From the NCBI GenBank assembly GCA_025931335.1, contig JAICNG010000008.1, forward strand, positions 1 to 63,104: 63,104 bases of DNA, read 5' to 3'. Positions 15,848 through 26,162 of the stretch are shown one piece after another. Position numbers and translations under genes: made by a program. Each line of letters opens with the position of its first letter. The first letter of the stretch is position 1. The stretch comes from Gemmatimonadaceae bacterium (GTDB lineage Bacteria; Gemmatimonadota; Gemmatimonadetes; Gemmatimonadales; Gemmatimonadaceae). The notes below the pieces were generated by a model that did not search any database, was not told the DNA's origin, and saw nothing but the letters and a program-made list of their open reading frames with translations.

Positions 15848-15991
15848 AGGGAGGGCCAGGGGCCAGGGGCCAAGGGGGTGGTAAGGCAAACGGCGACGCT
15901 CCGCGTCGCCGTTTGCTCATCTGATCAGGCGGCAGCGGCTCCGCCGCCCCGCCCTTTCCACCCCGTGACCCGTGGCCCTGGCCCCCGGCCC
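15848..15991. repeat. Iterated-word palindrome J (GGCCAGG words) with nested hairpins
   Basis: The outer arms 15848-15881 and 15958-15991 are built from GGGGCCA and TGGCCCC words. Nested inside is a perfect 14-bp stem (15886-15899 with 15903-15916, loop TCC) and a GGCGG-rich small hairpin near 15928-15950. It fills the gap between the BON gene stop and fdhD, both on the minus strand. Confidence 0.85.
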
Positions 15992-15992
15992 G

Positions 15993-16484
15993 CTATTCCC
16001 GAGCCTCAGGCTCGAACCCCTCCGGCGTGGGCTCATCCGGCGGGTTCCAGGCCGTGCCGCGCTCGATCGCCGATTGCACGTCGTGCGTACCGAACATCTG
16101 GGCCTCGAGATCCTCCTCGAGATGCTCGGCCTCGTCGTCGATGTTCTCCGGCCGCCGGCCGATGGGCTCACCCGTCCGCTCGCGCGACTCGGCGAGGTGA
16201 TCGTCCACCGCCTCGGGCTCCTCGTCGCGGCGGATCTCGTCGACCACCAGGTCGTTGCGGTATCGCTTGAGCCCGATCACGTCGGCGAGAATGCGCTCGG
16301 CGATGCGGCGCTCTTCCTCCGTGCCCACGCGGCCGGCCAGCACGACCTCGCCGTTCGATGCCGTGACCAGAATGTTGTCCGCGTCGACCGTCTCGTAGTC
16401 GGCGAGCTGTTCCCGAACCAGCGCGCGCAGCTCGTCATCGTTGAGCTCGTCGAGCCGGAAGATGTCCTCGAAATCGCGCGCCAT
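15993..16484 (-). CDS. BON-domain protein
   Basis: The 163-residue protein has one BON domain (about residues 14-75: DDELRALVREQL, VTASNGEVVLAGRVGTEEERRIAERI). A long acidic, disordered tail rich in Glu and Asp follows (about 85-163). BON domains bind phospholipid or other hydrophobic ligands, usually in the envelope, but no signal peptide is visible, so location is uncertain. A GGAG site precedes the ATG by about 8 nt. The gene is 16 nt downstream of the barrel gene and ends 2 nt from hairpin J. Confidence 0.82.
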   Translation of the reverse strand: MARDFEDIFRLDELNDDELRALVREQLADYETVDADNILVTASNGEVVLAGRVGTEEERRIAERILADVIGLKRYRNDLVVDEIRRDEEPEAVDDHLAESRERTGEPIGRRPENIDDEAEHLEEDLEAQMFGTHDVQSAIERGTAWNPPDEPTPEGFEPEARE

Positions 16485-16500
16485 GGGGGGTTGCTCCTGC

Positions 16501-17187
16501 CTAGCGAGAGATGATGTACGACGCTCCGATCGAGAAGACGCCGTTGTGCTTCCACTCCGAGGTCTTGTTGGCCAACACCGGGGCGCCGCCCCCCTGGGGA
16601 GTCGAGCTGTAGGTCGACGGATAGTTCAGACGGAAGAGATGATCGCTGACATCGAATCGCAGCTGCCACCGTCCGCCGGGAGCCCATCGCGCACCGGTGC
16701 CCAGGACGATTGCAAAGGGAGTGCCGATCGTGAAGTTCCCGGGGTCGCGGCGACTGCCAACGTTCGCGGCGACTCCGGCGGCGAATCGCGTGAACGGAAT
16801 GAGCCCGTGCCAGCTCTTCTGTCCGGTGAGATTCAGCGTGATTCCCGCATCGAGCAACAGCAGCGACACGTCCTTGCTGCCGAGGTGCCGCGTGGCGGGC
16901 GGGTTGAGCGGGTCGATCACATCGCGCTTCGAGAACGCGTGACCGCCGTGCACGCTGAAGTATGCCGGCCCGCCGATGCGAATCGCGTAGCGGAGGCCGA
17001 CGATCGGTCCCGCCTGCGGCCCGACGCCCGCGGAACCCTCGGCGCCCGTGTACCAGCCCGAGTACGTCGTGAGCTCCTGACGGTTCGGCGCATCCTGGAA
17101 GGGGCTGTTCTGCGGAAGATGCCCCACCTGCGCGCCGAGCGCGGCCGGTGCGAGCGTTACGATCCCGACGAGTGTGAATCTGTTCAC
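16501..17187 (-). CDS. Outer-membrane beta-barrel protein
   Basis: The 228-residue protein starts with a signal peptide (MNRFTLVGIVTLAPAALGAQ). The mature part alternates in barrel fashion, with strands such as AGPIVGLRYAIRIGG, AYFSVHGGHAF and WQLRFDVSDHLFRL. It ends NGVFSIGASYIISR. The GTG at 17187 is chosen over an ATG at 17238 because AAGGAG lies at the right distance before it and because the signal peptide then starts normally. Function is unknown; a family of such 200-250-residue barrels is common in this kind of genome. Confidence 0.72.
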   Translation of the reverse strand: MNRFTLVGIVTLAPAALGAQVGHLPQNSPFQDAPNRQELTTYSGWYTGAEGSAGVGPQAGPIVGLRYAIRIGGPAYFSVHGGHAFSKRDVIDPLNPPATRHLGSKDVSLLLLDAGITLNLTGQKSWHGLIPFTRFAAGVAANVGSRRDPGNFTIGTPFAIVLGTGARWAPGGRWQLRFDVSDHLFRLNYPSTYSSTPQGGGAPVLANKTSEWKHNGVFSIGASYIISR

Positions 17188-17256
17188 TGCCAAGCTCCTT
17201 GAATTCCTCAATCTCCAGTGGCGAGCGCCGTTCGACAACCGCGGCGCTGCTGGGGT

Positions 17257-18810
17257 TCAGTGCCGTGGCCCCTGCGCCGTTCTCAAGTCCACCCCCGACA
17301 TCTCCGCCGGCTTCTCGACGCCGAGCATGGCGAGCACCGTCGGACCGACATCCTGCAACGATCCCCCCGAGCGCAGCGGACGGTCGCCATCGGGATCCAC
17401 GATGACGATCGGCACCGGATTCGTCGTGTGCGCCGTGTGTGGCCCGCCCGTCGCCGGATCGATCATCATCTCGCAGTTCCCGTGATCGGCAGTCACGATG
17501 ACGCGCGCCTCCGCACGCTCGGACGACGCGAGCACGCGCGCGAGACACTCGTCGACCGTTTCCACCGCGGCGATGCCGGCGCTCAGCACGCCCGTGTGGC
17601 CCACCATGTCGCCGTTGGCGTAGTTGCACAGAATGAAATCGTGGTTCCGATCCTCGATGGCCCGGCAGAGCACATCGGTGATACCGGGAGCGCTCATACT
17701 CGGTGCCAGATCGTACGTCGCCACCTTCTGGCTCGGAACGAGCAGCCGCTCCTCGCCCGGGTACGGCGTCTCGAACCCGCCGTTGAAGAAATACGTGACG
17801 TGCGCGTACTTCTCGGTCTCCGCCGTCCGAAACATCGTCTTCGCTTGCTCGCTCAACACCTCGGCGACGATCCGCGAGAGGACGAACGGCGGATAGGCAA
17901 CGGGGAGGGTAAAGGTCTCGTCGTACATCGTCATCGCGGCCACGCTTATGCGCGGCCGGTCGCTGACGTCGAACCCGTCGAATCGCTCCTCAGTGAATGC
18001 GCGCACGATCTGACGCATGCGATCCGCCCGAAAGTTGAAGAGGAAGAGCCCGTCGCCGTCGCGCACCGTGGCGACGGGTCGTCCGTCGCGCTCGATCACC
18101 ACCGGTTTGATGAACTCATCGCTCTCCCCGCGGTCGTACGCCTCCCTGATCGCCTCGACCGGGTCGGTCGCGGTGCCCCCTTCGCCTCGGACCATCGCCT
18201 TGTACCACAGCTCGGTGCGCGGCCACCGCTTGTCGCGGTCCATGCCGTAGTAGCGGCCGCCGAGCGTCGCGACACTTGCCCGACCGCGCGTGCGCGCGAC
18301 CGTCTCGCGCATGAATTCGTGCGCCGATCGCGGGAGCGTGTCGCGGCCGTCGAGAAGCGCGTGCAGTGCGACGCGCGGGACGCGCTCGCGTTCCGCGAGG
18401 TCGAACAGGGCGAACAGGTGCTCGTCCATCGCATGGACGCCCCCGTTGCCGATCAGGCCGCACAGGTGCAGGGTAGTGCCGCGCTCGCGCACTTCGCGGC
18501 ACAGCGCCTTCAGCACCGGGTTCTCGAAAAATGAGCCATCCCGGATGGCGAGCGAGATGCGCACGAGATCCGTCGGGACCACGCGGCCGGCGCCGAGGTT
18601 GAGGTGGCCCACCTCGCTGTTGCCCATCTGCCCCTCGGGCAGTCCAACGGCGAGGCCCGACGCCTCGATAAGCGCGCGCGGCGCTCGCGACCAGAGCGCG
18701 TCCCAGGTGGGGGTGCGTGCGAGCGCGATGGCGTTTCCCTCACGCTCGGTGCGATACCCCCATCCGTCCAGGACGACGAGGACCACCGGGCGCCGATGTC
18801 GATTCGGCAT
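17257..18810 (-). CDS. gpmI: 2,3-bisphosphoglycerate-independent phosphoglycerate mutase
   Basis: The 517-residue enzyme interconverts 3- and 2-phosphoglycerate in glycolysis using two Mn ions and a phosphoserine. Seen: LDGWGYR near residue 15, the catalytic serine in GQMGNSEVGHLN, GNGGVHAMDEHL, LLDGRDT, FNFRADRMRQI, NYANGDMVGHTG and TADHGNCEMM, in the family order and at the usual length. The ATG at 18810 follows an upstream frame that gives no family sequence. It diverges from the secreted SH3-like gene at 18894. The next minus-strand gene starts 70 nt after its stop. Confidence 0.95.
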   Translation of the reverse strand: MPNRHRRPVVLVVLDGWGYRTEREGNAIALARTPTWDALWSRAPRALIEASGLAVGLPEGQMGNSEVGHLNLGAGRVVPTDLVRISLAIRDGSFFENPVLKALCREVRERGTTLHLCGLIGNGGVHAMDEHLFALFDLAERERVPRVALHALLDGRDTLPRSAHEFMRETVARTRGRASVATLGGRYYGMDRDKRWPRTELWYKAMVRGEGGTATDPVEAIREAYDRGESDEFIKPVVIERDGRPVATVRDGDGLFLFNFRADRMRQIVRAFTEERFDGFDVSDRPRISVAAMTMYDETFTLPVAYPPFVLSRIVAEVLSEQAKTMFRTAETEKYAHVTYFFNGGFETPYPGEERLLVPSQKVATYDLAPSMSAPGITDVLCRAIEDRNHDFILCNYANGDMVGHTGVLSAGIAAVETVDECLARVLASSERAEARVIVTADHGNCEMMIDPATGGPHTAHTTNPVPIVIVDPDGDRPLRSGGSLQDVGPTVLAMLGVEKPAEMSGVDLRTAQGPRH

Positions 18811-18893
18811 CTTTGCTGAATGGTGTACGACTGATAACTTCGGCGCGTCGGGCGCCAGCGAAATGTACGCGCCCTCCCACACGGCAACCAGCG

Positions 18894-19898
18894 ATGTTCG
18901 TCGTTTCGTTTCTGCTCGCCCTCGTCACCGCATCGTCGCTCTTCGCGCAGGCCACGGTCACTGCGCCCAGCGAGCTGCGTGCGGCACCGCGCGGCGCGCC
19001 GATCGCCACCGTGCGGGCGGGAACCGACGTGCGCGTTCGGGAACGCCGCGGCGCGCTCTCCCGCGTCACGCTCGAAGGCTTCATCCACCGCGACCTCCTT
19101 GGCGGGCGGCGCGACAGCTTCGCGCTGTCGGTCCGCGCGCCCTCGGGCGCGAGATTGCGCGCCTCGCCCGGGGCACGTGCCCCAATCCTCGCCAATCTCC
19201 GCGATGGTATGGGGCTCACGCAGGTCTCACGCGCCGGTGAATGGGTGCGGGTTCGGCGCGTCGCGTGGATTGCCAGCTCGCGGCTGCGGACGGAACCTCG
19301 GGCGGAGACGCGCGAGCAGGCGGGATCGGTCGAAACGACGCAGGCGCCTCCGGCCGCGCCTGCGCCGGCACGTGCGCCCGACCCCCCGATCGGCACCGGC
19401 CTCACGCCAACGCGCCCGACCGCGATTCGCGTCGCGCCGGACGGCGACTCGATAGGCGGCGTGGGGCCGGGCGCGGTCGTTGTCCCGCTCGCGCGCGAAC
19501 GCGAATGGGTGCGCGTGCGTGTGGAGGGCTGGGTGCGCGAAAACGAGCTCCGCACCGTCGACTCGACGCTCCAGACGCGTGTGAGCGCCGCCGACCTGCG
19601 GGCGGACCCCGATGCGGCGCGCGGGGTACTCGTGCGCTGGAACGTGCAGGTGCTGTCACCGATTCAACGGGCCGACCCTCTCCGTCGTGAGCTCGCCGAG
19701 AATGAGCCGTACGTCATCGCGCGCGGCCCCGATGGGGAGAACGCGCTCCTCTACCTCGCCAGTCCCCCGTCGCTGCTCGACGCGGTGGGCTCGATCGCCC
19801 CGCTCAGTGGCGTGGTCATCACCGCCCGCGTTCGTACGGGACGCAGCTCGCCCGTCGGCGTGCCGATCCTGGATCTCACGTCGATCGTCCGGCGGTGA
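18894..19898 (+). CDS. Secreted protein with SH3-like repeats
   Basis: The 334-residue protein has a signal peptide (MFVVSFLLALVTASSLFAQ). Two to three bacterial SH3-like segments follow, each with a pattern such as LRAAPRGAPIATVRAGTDVRV, LRASPGARAPILANLRDG and IRVAPDGDSIGGVGPGAVV, and each followed by REWVRVRVEGW or a similar strand. A Pro/Ala linker (about 145-165) separates the second and third. Such domains bind peptidoglycan or other envelope ligands. The C-terminal 100 residues are not recognised. It opens a block of cell-wall genes that continues to about 23641. Confidence 0.75.
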   Translation: MFVVSFLLALVTASSLFAQATVTAPSELRAAPRGAPIATVRAGTDVRVRERRGALSRVTLEGFIHRDLLGGRRDSFALSVRAPSGARLRASPGARAPILANLRDGMGLTQVSRAGEWVRVRRVAWIASSRLRTEPRAETREQAGSVETTQAPPAAPAPARAPDPPIGTGLTPTRPTAIRVAPDGDSIGGVGPGAVVVPLAREREWVRVRVEGWVRENELRTVDSTLQTRVSAADLRADPDAARGVLVRWNVQVLSPIQRADPLRRELAENEPYVIARGPDGENALLYLASPPSLLDAVGSIAPLSGVVITARVRTGRSSPVGVPILDLTSIVRR

Positions 19899-19954
19899 TC
19901 AGGGTGGCACCCACCGCGCCGCGCCGCTCGTCCGCGGTGCCTCGCCTCGCGCCC

Positions 19955-19990
19955 GCCGGCCTGAGCCCCCACGGCCGGCCGTTTCAGATT
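19955..19990 (+). terminator. Hairpin after the SH3-like gene
   Basis: GCCGGCC (19955-19961) and GGCCGGC (19973-19979) form a 7-bp stem with an 11-nt loop, followed by CGTTTCAGATTTC. It is a plausible weak terminator 57 nt after the stop. Confidence 0.4.
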
Positions 19991-20000
19991 TCGTGCTGAG

Positions 20001-20693
20001 ATGAGTCTCGGCGATCGCTTTCGTGAATTCCGGCTCCGCCACCCCGGCTTCCTCGCGGCGGTCATCATCGTCGCGTTGGGTGTCCTCGCGATCGACGGCT
20101 ATCTCATCTACAAGCGCGGAAAGTACCGGGCGGAAATTCACCGCTTGCGAGCGGGCATGAGCGAGTTCGAGAAGCGGCGCGCCGATGCCGTGCTCGCGTC
20201 GGAGGAGAAGCAGCTCCAGGTCATGGTCGAGCTGCTGCGTCGCCAGGCGCGCGTCGACAAGGAGATCCACCTCGCCGTCTCGGTCGACAGCGCCTACATG
20301 GGACTCGAGCGGGAGGGCGCCATCCTCCGGGACATGCGGGTGGAGATCGGCGCCGAGCAAACCGTGGGCACGGGGTCGGACACGGTGCGCGTGACGATCC
20401 CGCGCGGCACGCGCTCGGTGCTGCGGCTGATCGAAGCGGGCGAGGGATGGGAGGTGCCGCGCTGGGTCTACGAGGATCGCGGACTGCCGGCGCCTAACGA
20501 CCGGCAGGTGAAAGGCGCCCTCGGCCCGGTGGCGATCGTGCTGGAGGGAGGCACCGTGATCTACTCGATGCCGACGGCCGGGCCCCTCAACGACTCGGCG
20601 TACGTGATGCCGGGTGCGGTGCGGGCCAAGGCCGAGGATCTGCGCGCCGTGGTACCCAACCTGGCGCGCGGAACGAAAGTGTACTTCTTCTGA
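20001..20693 (+). CDS. Membrane-anchored coiled-coil protein of unknown function
   Basis: The 230-residue protein has a short basic N-terminus, one membrane helix (FLAAVIIVALGVLAIDGYLIY, about 17-37), a charged coiled coil (about 40-90) and a periplasmic beta-rich domain. Its N-terminal pattern (MSL, an amphipathic segment, then one helix) resembles that of the L,D-transpeptidase gene that follows 22 nt later. The two may have diverged from a common architecture or act together at the wall. The family is not recognised. GAG immediately before the ATG is a poor ribosome-binding site. Confidence 0.65.
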   Translation: MSLGDRFREFRLRHPGFLAAVIIVALGVLAIDGYLIYKRGKYRAEIHRLRAGMSEFEKRRADAVLASEEKQLQVMVELLRRQARVDKEIHLAVSVDSAYMGLEREGAILRDMRVEIGAEQTVGTGSDTVRVTIPRGTRSVLRLIEAGEGWEVPRWVYEDRGLPAPNDRQVKGALGPVAIVLEGGTVIYSMPTAGPLNDSAYVMPGAVRAKAEDLRAVVPNLARGTKVYFF

Positions 20694-20715
20694 TCGTCCT
20701 CCACGAATTGCCTCG

Positions 20716-21573
20716 ATGAGTCTCGCCCAAGCCTTTCGCGACGACCCCCGTATCGCGCTGACCGCAACCGGCCTTGTCCTGCTCGTGCTGGCGGGGAGCG
20801 GATTTCTCGTACAGCACGCGGCCATGGTGCGCTACGAGCGCGACGTGAACCGCATTGCCTTCAACGACAACTGGGAAGTGCTGGACGACATCCGGAAGCG
20901 CCTCGGCATGGTGAGCGACTCGCTGGAGCGCGCCCTCGAGGCCGCCCCGGCGCCGCCGGGGGAACAGCCCTTCATTGTCGTCAGCATCGAGGAGCGGCGC
21001 CTGTGGTACAAGCAGGGGGAGGAGACGATCTTCACCACCCGCGTGGCGACCGGGAGCGGGAAGACCCTCGTCAAGGATGGCGGGCGCGACGAATGGAAGT
21101 TCGAGACGCCGCGCGGGAAGCTCGTCGTGCAGGGAAAGGAGATCGACCCGGTGTGGGTACCGCCCGACTGGCACTTCATCGAGTACGCGAAGAAGCGGGG
21201 GCTGGGCGTCAAGCAGCTGAAGCGCGGGGAGGAGATCCCCACCCCCGACGGCGGCTCGATCACCGTCGACGGCAACGACGTGGTGAAGCAGTACGCGGAC
21301 GGCCGGACGTACCCGCTCGAGTCCGGGGAGGGGCGTGAAATTGTCGCGGCCGGCAACGTCGTCATCCCGCCGTTCGGCACCAACCAGCGCAAATTCCGCG
21401 GAGTCCTGGGGTCCCACCGGCTGTTGCTGGGAGACGGTTACGCCCTCCACGGGACGGACAAGCCGAGCTCGATCGGCCAGGCCGTGAGCCACGGATGCGT
21501 TCGACTTCGGAACGAAGACATCGCCTACCTGTATAGTATCGTCCCGGTCGGAACGCCGGTCTTCATCTACTGA
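20716..21573 (+). CDS. L,D-transpeptidase (YkuD family), membrane-anchored
   Basis: The 285-residue protein has one N-terminal membrane helix (about 13-34) and a YkuD catalytic domain. The nucleophile is Cys261 in SHGCVRLR (258-265), preceded by GYALHGTDKPSSIGQAV. It would form 3-3 crosslinks in peptidoglycan or attach proteins to it in the periplasm. An insertion of about 60 residues (DPVWVPPDWHFIEYAKKRG onward) precedes the active-site motif, as in many Gram-negative members. The ATG at 20716 is 22 nt after the upstream stop. Confidence 0.88.
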   Translation: MSLAQAFRDDPRIALTATGLVLLVLAGSGFLVQHAAMVRYERDVNRIAFNDNWEVLDDIRKRLGMVSDSLERALEAAPAPPGEQPFIVVSIEERRLWYKQGEETIFTTRVATGSGKTLVKDGGRDEWKFETPRGKLVVQGKEIDPVWVPPDWHFIEYAKKRGLGVKQLKRGEEIPTPDGGSITVDGNDVVKQYADGRTYPLESGEGREIVAAGNVVIPPFGTNQRKFRGVLGSHRLLLGDGYALHGTDKPSSIGQAVSHGCVRLRNEDIAYLYSIVPVGTPVFIY

Positions 21574-21590
21574 CTGACCGCGTGGTCAGT
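21573..21590 (+). terminator. Small hairpin after the L,D-transpeptidase gene
   Basis: ACTGACC (21573-21579) and GGTCAGT (21584-21590) pair perfectly around GCGT and overlap the stop codon. No T-run follows directly, so it may be a weak terminator. Confidence 0.4.
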
Positions 21591-21683
21591 GAGGGTGGGT
21601 GTTTCCTCGGGCCAGGTCGTAGCCGAAACGCCGAGTTGGCCCTAGTTTGAGAGGTCTGCACTTCGTTACCTGAAGGGGGTCCA

Positions 21684-22634
21684 GTGGCTGCAGGTTCACT
21701 GGGCGCGCGACCGCTGGTCCGGTCGCTCGCCGTAGCCGTTCTGTTGTGCATGGCCCAGCCGGCGTTCGCCGGTGGGGACGCGACGTCATCGACCGTCGGC
21801 AGCACGCCAGCCCTCTCGGCGACGCCGGAGTCGGACTTCCTCGGTACGGACACCCTCCGGGGCCGCAGCGGCAAGCTGATGGCGCGGTTCCTCCCGTACC
21901 TCGCCCGGCTCGACATCCCCGTCCTCAGCGCGGTGATCGGCGACACGGTCGTGCGGACGCCAGGTGTTTACGTCTTGCGCGACAGCTCCAGATCATCTCT
22001 CTTCACCTTCATCACGCTGCGTCCCTTCTCCGACAAGGTGAAAGGTCGCGTCGGCAGCTATCGGATGGGCTACTGGCCCTTCGAGCGACGCAAGGTTCGC
22101 TCGGAGGCGTACGCGAGCCTCGACGGCTTCATCGAGGTGACGCCAGACAACCAGGACACCCAGGTCTCCGAGCACTTCCGGCTGCGCGACTTCCTCACCA
22201 AGGACCAGCGCGACGTGTGGCCGAAGTACCTCGTGCTCGACACGAAGCTCATCGACAAGCTCGAGCTGGTGATCGACGACCTCGTCAGTCGGGGCTACGA
22301 TGTGCGGTATCTCTCGGTGATGTCGGGCTTCAGGACGCCGCAGTACAACGTGAAGGGAGTGGGGAAGGGACGTGCGGACGCGAGCCGGCACCAATACGGT
22401 GACGCCGCCGATGTCTTCGTCGACAACGACCGGAACGGACGCATGGACGACCTGAATCGAGATGGGCGAGCGGACACGCGCGATGCACGCATCCTCCTCG
22501 AGGCGGTCGACCGGGTCGAAGCGGCGTATCCCGGGCTCGTGGGCGGCGCGGGCGTGTATCCCGCGACGCGCGCGCACGGTCCGTTCACGCATATCGACGC
22601 GCGCGGCCAGCGCGCGCGTTGGGGTCGCATTTGA
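21684..22634 (+). CDS. Secreted M15A-type peptidase (D,D-carboxypeptidase-like), copy 1
   Basis: The 316-residue protein has a signal peptide (VRSLAVAVLLCMAQPAFAGG) and a C-terminal peptidase M15 domain. MSGFRTPQYN is followed by the zinc ligands in SRHQYGDAADVFVD (His, Asp) and FTHIDARG (His). An EF-hand-like acidic stretch DNDRNGRMDDLNRDG lies between the ligands and may bind calcium. M15 enzymes cut peptide stems of the cell wall. The GTG at 21684 follows AAGGGGG by a normal gap. The paralog at 22631 overlaps its stop. Confidence 0.85.
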   Translation: MAAGSLGARPLVRSLAVAVLLCMAQPAFAGGDATSSTVGSTPALSATPESDFLGTDTLRGRSGKLMARFLPYLARLDIPVLSAVIGDTVVRTPGVYVLRDSSRSSLFTFITLRPFSDKVKGRVGSYRMGYWPFERRKVRSEAYASLDGFIEVTPDNQDTQVSEHFRLRDFLTKDQRDVWPKYLVLDTKLIDKLELVIDDLVSRGYDVRYLSVMSGFRTPQYNVKGVGKGRADASRHQYGDAADVFVDNDRNGRMDDLNRDGRADTRDARILLEAVDRVEAAYPGLVGGAGVYPATRAHGPFTHIDARGQRARWGRI

Positions 22635-23641
22635 GAGCGCGTCTCCTCTCGGCGCTCACATCCCGATGGATGACGGCGGCGATGTTCGTCGTCGCCGCGC
22701 TGGCGGTCCTCCGATTCTACGAGCCGCCGCAGACGCTGCTCGAGTCGCGGTTCGGTACGCCGCACCTTCCGCTGGTCCCACCGGCAACGCCGTCAGCAAC
22801 CGCGTTCGGGCGCAGCGGTGCGGTCCAGGTGCGCTTCGCGCTCCCCAACGACGGCGTCGAGTATCCGCTCGAGGTGCAGGGCGATCCCACGGAGCTCGAA
22901 TACTCGTGGGTCCGGGTCACCGACTCCGTCGGGGTCGACTCGATCCGCCCACTGCACGGAGACACGCTGATCGCGCCCTCGGTACCCGGCTTCTACCGCC
23001 TGGCGCTCATGCGCGGGATCGAGCGCCGCATTCTCAGCGGCGTCACCCTCGCGGTGATGGTGCCATTCGATGAGAAGCGTGGCGGCATTCTCGACGGCTA
23101 CCGCATCGGCACGTTCCGGGCGGAGCGGCGGGGCGCGACGTCGCCGCGTCCCGATGGGTTCGTTCAGGTGCTTCCCGAGCTGGTGAACCTCCCGGTCACC
23201 CGTCATCTCCGGCTTGGCTCGTTCGTCGCGCCCGACGGGCAGACGACGTGGCCTCGTTATACGGCGCTCGATCGCCGCCTGCTGGACAAGCTGGAGCTGG
23301 TGTTCCAGCAGCTCGCGCGCTGGCGTCCGGACACGGCGACCGTCCAGCTCGCCGTCTCCGTGAACTCGGGGTTCCGCACCCCCTGGTACAACCGCCGCGT
23401 CCCGCGCGCGGCGCGGGACAGCCGGCATCAGGTGGGGGACGCCGCCGACGTCGTGATCGATGCCAACGGCGATGGACGCGTCACCCGCGAGGACGCGAAC
23501 CTCGTCGCCGCCGCGGTCGAGATGGTCGAGCAGTCGCATCCGGATCTCGCCGGTGGCCTCGGGCTCTACGTCAGCGGCCGCTACCGCCAGCCCTACGTTC
23601 ACATCGACACACGTGGCCGGCGCGCGCGCTGGCGCGGCTAG
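22631..23641 (+). CDS. Membrane-anchored M15A-type peptidase, copy 2
   Basis: The 336-residue paralog of the preceding gene has an N-terminal helix (WMTAAMFVVAALAVLRFY) that is more an anchor than a cleaved signal. A linker and the M15 domain follow: NSGFRTPWYN, SRHQVGDAADVVID and YVHIDTRG carry the same zinc ligands. The acidic loop is shortened to DANGDGRVTRED, still calcium-site-like. The start is taken as TTG 22631, overlapping the upstream TGA; an ATG at 22670 is possible. Both copies keep the active-site residues, so neither looks inactive. Confidence 0.84.
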   Translation: MRARLLSALTSRWMTAAMFVVAALAVLRFYEPPQTLLESRFGTPHLPLVPPATPSATAFGRSGAVQVRFALPNDGVEYPLEVQGDPTELEYSWVRVTDSVGVDSIRPLHGDTLIAPSVPGFYRLALMRGIERRILSGVTLAVMVPFDEKRGGILDGYRIGTFRAERRGATSPRPDGFVQVLPELVNLPVTRHLRLGSFVAPDGQTTWPRYTALDRRLLDKLELVFQQLARWRPDTATVQLAVSVNSGFRTPWYNRRVPRAARDSRHQVGDAADVVIDANGDGRVTREDANLVAAAVEMVEQSHPDLAGGLGLYVSGRYRQPYVHIDTRGRRARWRG

Positions 23642-23643
23642 GG

Positions 23644-24099
23644 ATGGCAGGCGACGAGGGAGCCGGCTCGGACACGCACCCCTTCCTGCGTGACCGGATC
23701 ATGCGAAGGCTCGAGACGCTCTCCAACGACCGTCTCTATCAGGTCCTCGACTACGTGGAGTTTCTCGAATCGCGATACGCCGAGCGGCAGCCATCGCCGG
23801 CGAGCGTCTTTCAGCGATTCACGGAGGGGCTCGAGGATACCATGCGCGCCGGCCGTCTCTCGGCCGACACCATTGCGCAGACGATGAGCCTCATGAGTCG
23901 CGCGATGGGCGTTCTCTCCGGCGTGGCGGCGGCTGGCAAGTCGGTTGCATCGGACGTGGTCAACGCCGCGTCGCGTCCGCCTCAGCGAAGCGCGACCCGG
24001 CCGTCCTCGGGGCCGGCGCCGACTGGGGGTGAAGCGCAAACGCCATCACCGCCCACCGAGCCGCCTCCCACCACCGACGCTGGAGGCGCATCGAAGTGA
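23644..24099 (+). CDS. Small protein with a DUF2281-like helix and proline-rich tail
   Basis: The 151-residue protein contains MRRLETLSNDRLYQVLDYVEFLESRYAER (about 20-48), which resembles the DUF2281 pattern seen in antitoxin-like and other small proteins. A helical middle and a Pro/Thr/Ser-rich C-terminus (about 110-151) follow. No catalytic motif is visible. The ATG is 2 nt after the M15 stop and the stop overlaps the next start, so it belongs to the same transcript. Function unknown. Confidence 0.65.
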   Translation: MAGDEGAGSDTHPFLRDRIMRRLETLSNDRLYQVLDYVEFLESRYAERQPSPASVFQRFTEGLEDTMRAGRLSADTIAQTMSLMSRAMGVLSGVAAAGKSVASDVVNAASRPPQRSATRPSSGPAPTGGEAQTPSPPTEPPPTTDAGGASK

Positions 24100-24569
24100 G
24101 CAGTCAGGCCGAGGGTCAGGAAGGGAAGCGGAGCGCGCGAGCGAAAGGCGCGCGACGTCCCCGCGTCGAGCCGGAGCCCGCATCGCCGCGCACCGGGGCG
24201 AAGCGCACGCTGGTCGAGGTCATCAAGCAGATCCCGGCGTACCTCCGACTCCTCGGCGGCCTGCTCACCGACCGTCGCGTCTCTGCACTAGACAAGCTGC
24301 TCGTCGCCGCCGCGATCGTGTACATCGTTTCGCCGATGGACCTGCTGCCGGACTTCGTGCCATTCCTCGGCGAGGTGGACGACGTCTTTCTGCTGGTGCT
24401 CGCGCTCCAGCGGCTCATCGCGAACGCCGGACGTCGAGTGGTCACCGACTACTGGGTGGGGAGTCTGGCGGACCTGAGCACGGCAAACCTCCGGCGCGTG
24501 CTTCTCGCGGCCACGTTCTTCCTGCCGAGGCGCATGCGGCGCCGGCTGCGCGCGATCGGGCGAGGGTAA
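24096..24569 (+). CDS. DUF1232 (YkvA-like) membrane protein
   Basis: The 157-residue protein has a basic disordered N-terminus (1-35) and a DUF1232 segment: LDKLLVAAAIVYIVSPMDLLPDFVPFLGEVDDVFLLVLALQRL. Its SPMDLLPDFVPFLG core is diagnostic. This small membrane-associated domain is widespread; its function is unknown. A C-terminal amphipathic basic helix (FFLPRRMRRRLRAIGRG) may sit on the membrane. The GTG at 24096 overlaps the upstream TGA. Confidence 0.82.
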   Translation: MSSQAEGQEGKRSARAKGARRPRVEPEPASPRTGAKRTLVEVIKQIPAYLRLLGGLLTDRRVSALDKLLVAAAIVYIVSPMDLLPDFVPFLGEVDDVFLLVLALQRLIANAGRRVVTDYWVGSLADLSTANLRRVLLAATFFLPRRMRRRLRAIGRG

Positions 24570-26156
<1,587 letters not shown>

Positions 26157-26162
26157 GACCTG

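Noticed and set aside
15848-15991. Insertion-sequence remnant at palindrome J
   Set aside because: The inverted repeats enclose less than 80 nt, with no transposase fragment and no target-site duplication.
20001-20693. DivIC/FtsL-type divisome protein
   Set aside because: The topology (short tail, one helix, coiled coil) is similar, but the gene is too long and the beta-rich C-terminus and gene context do not fit.
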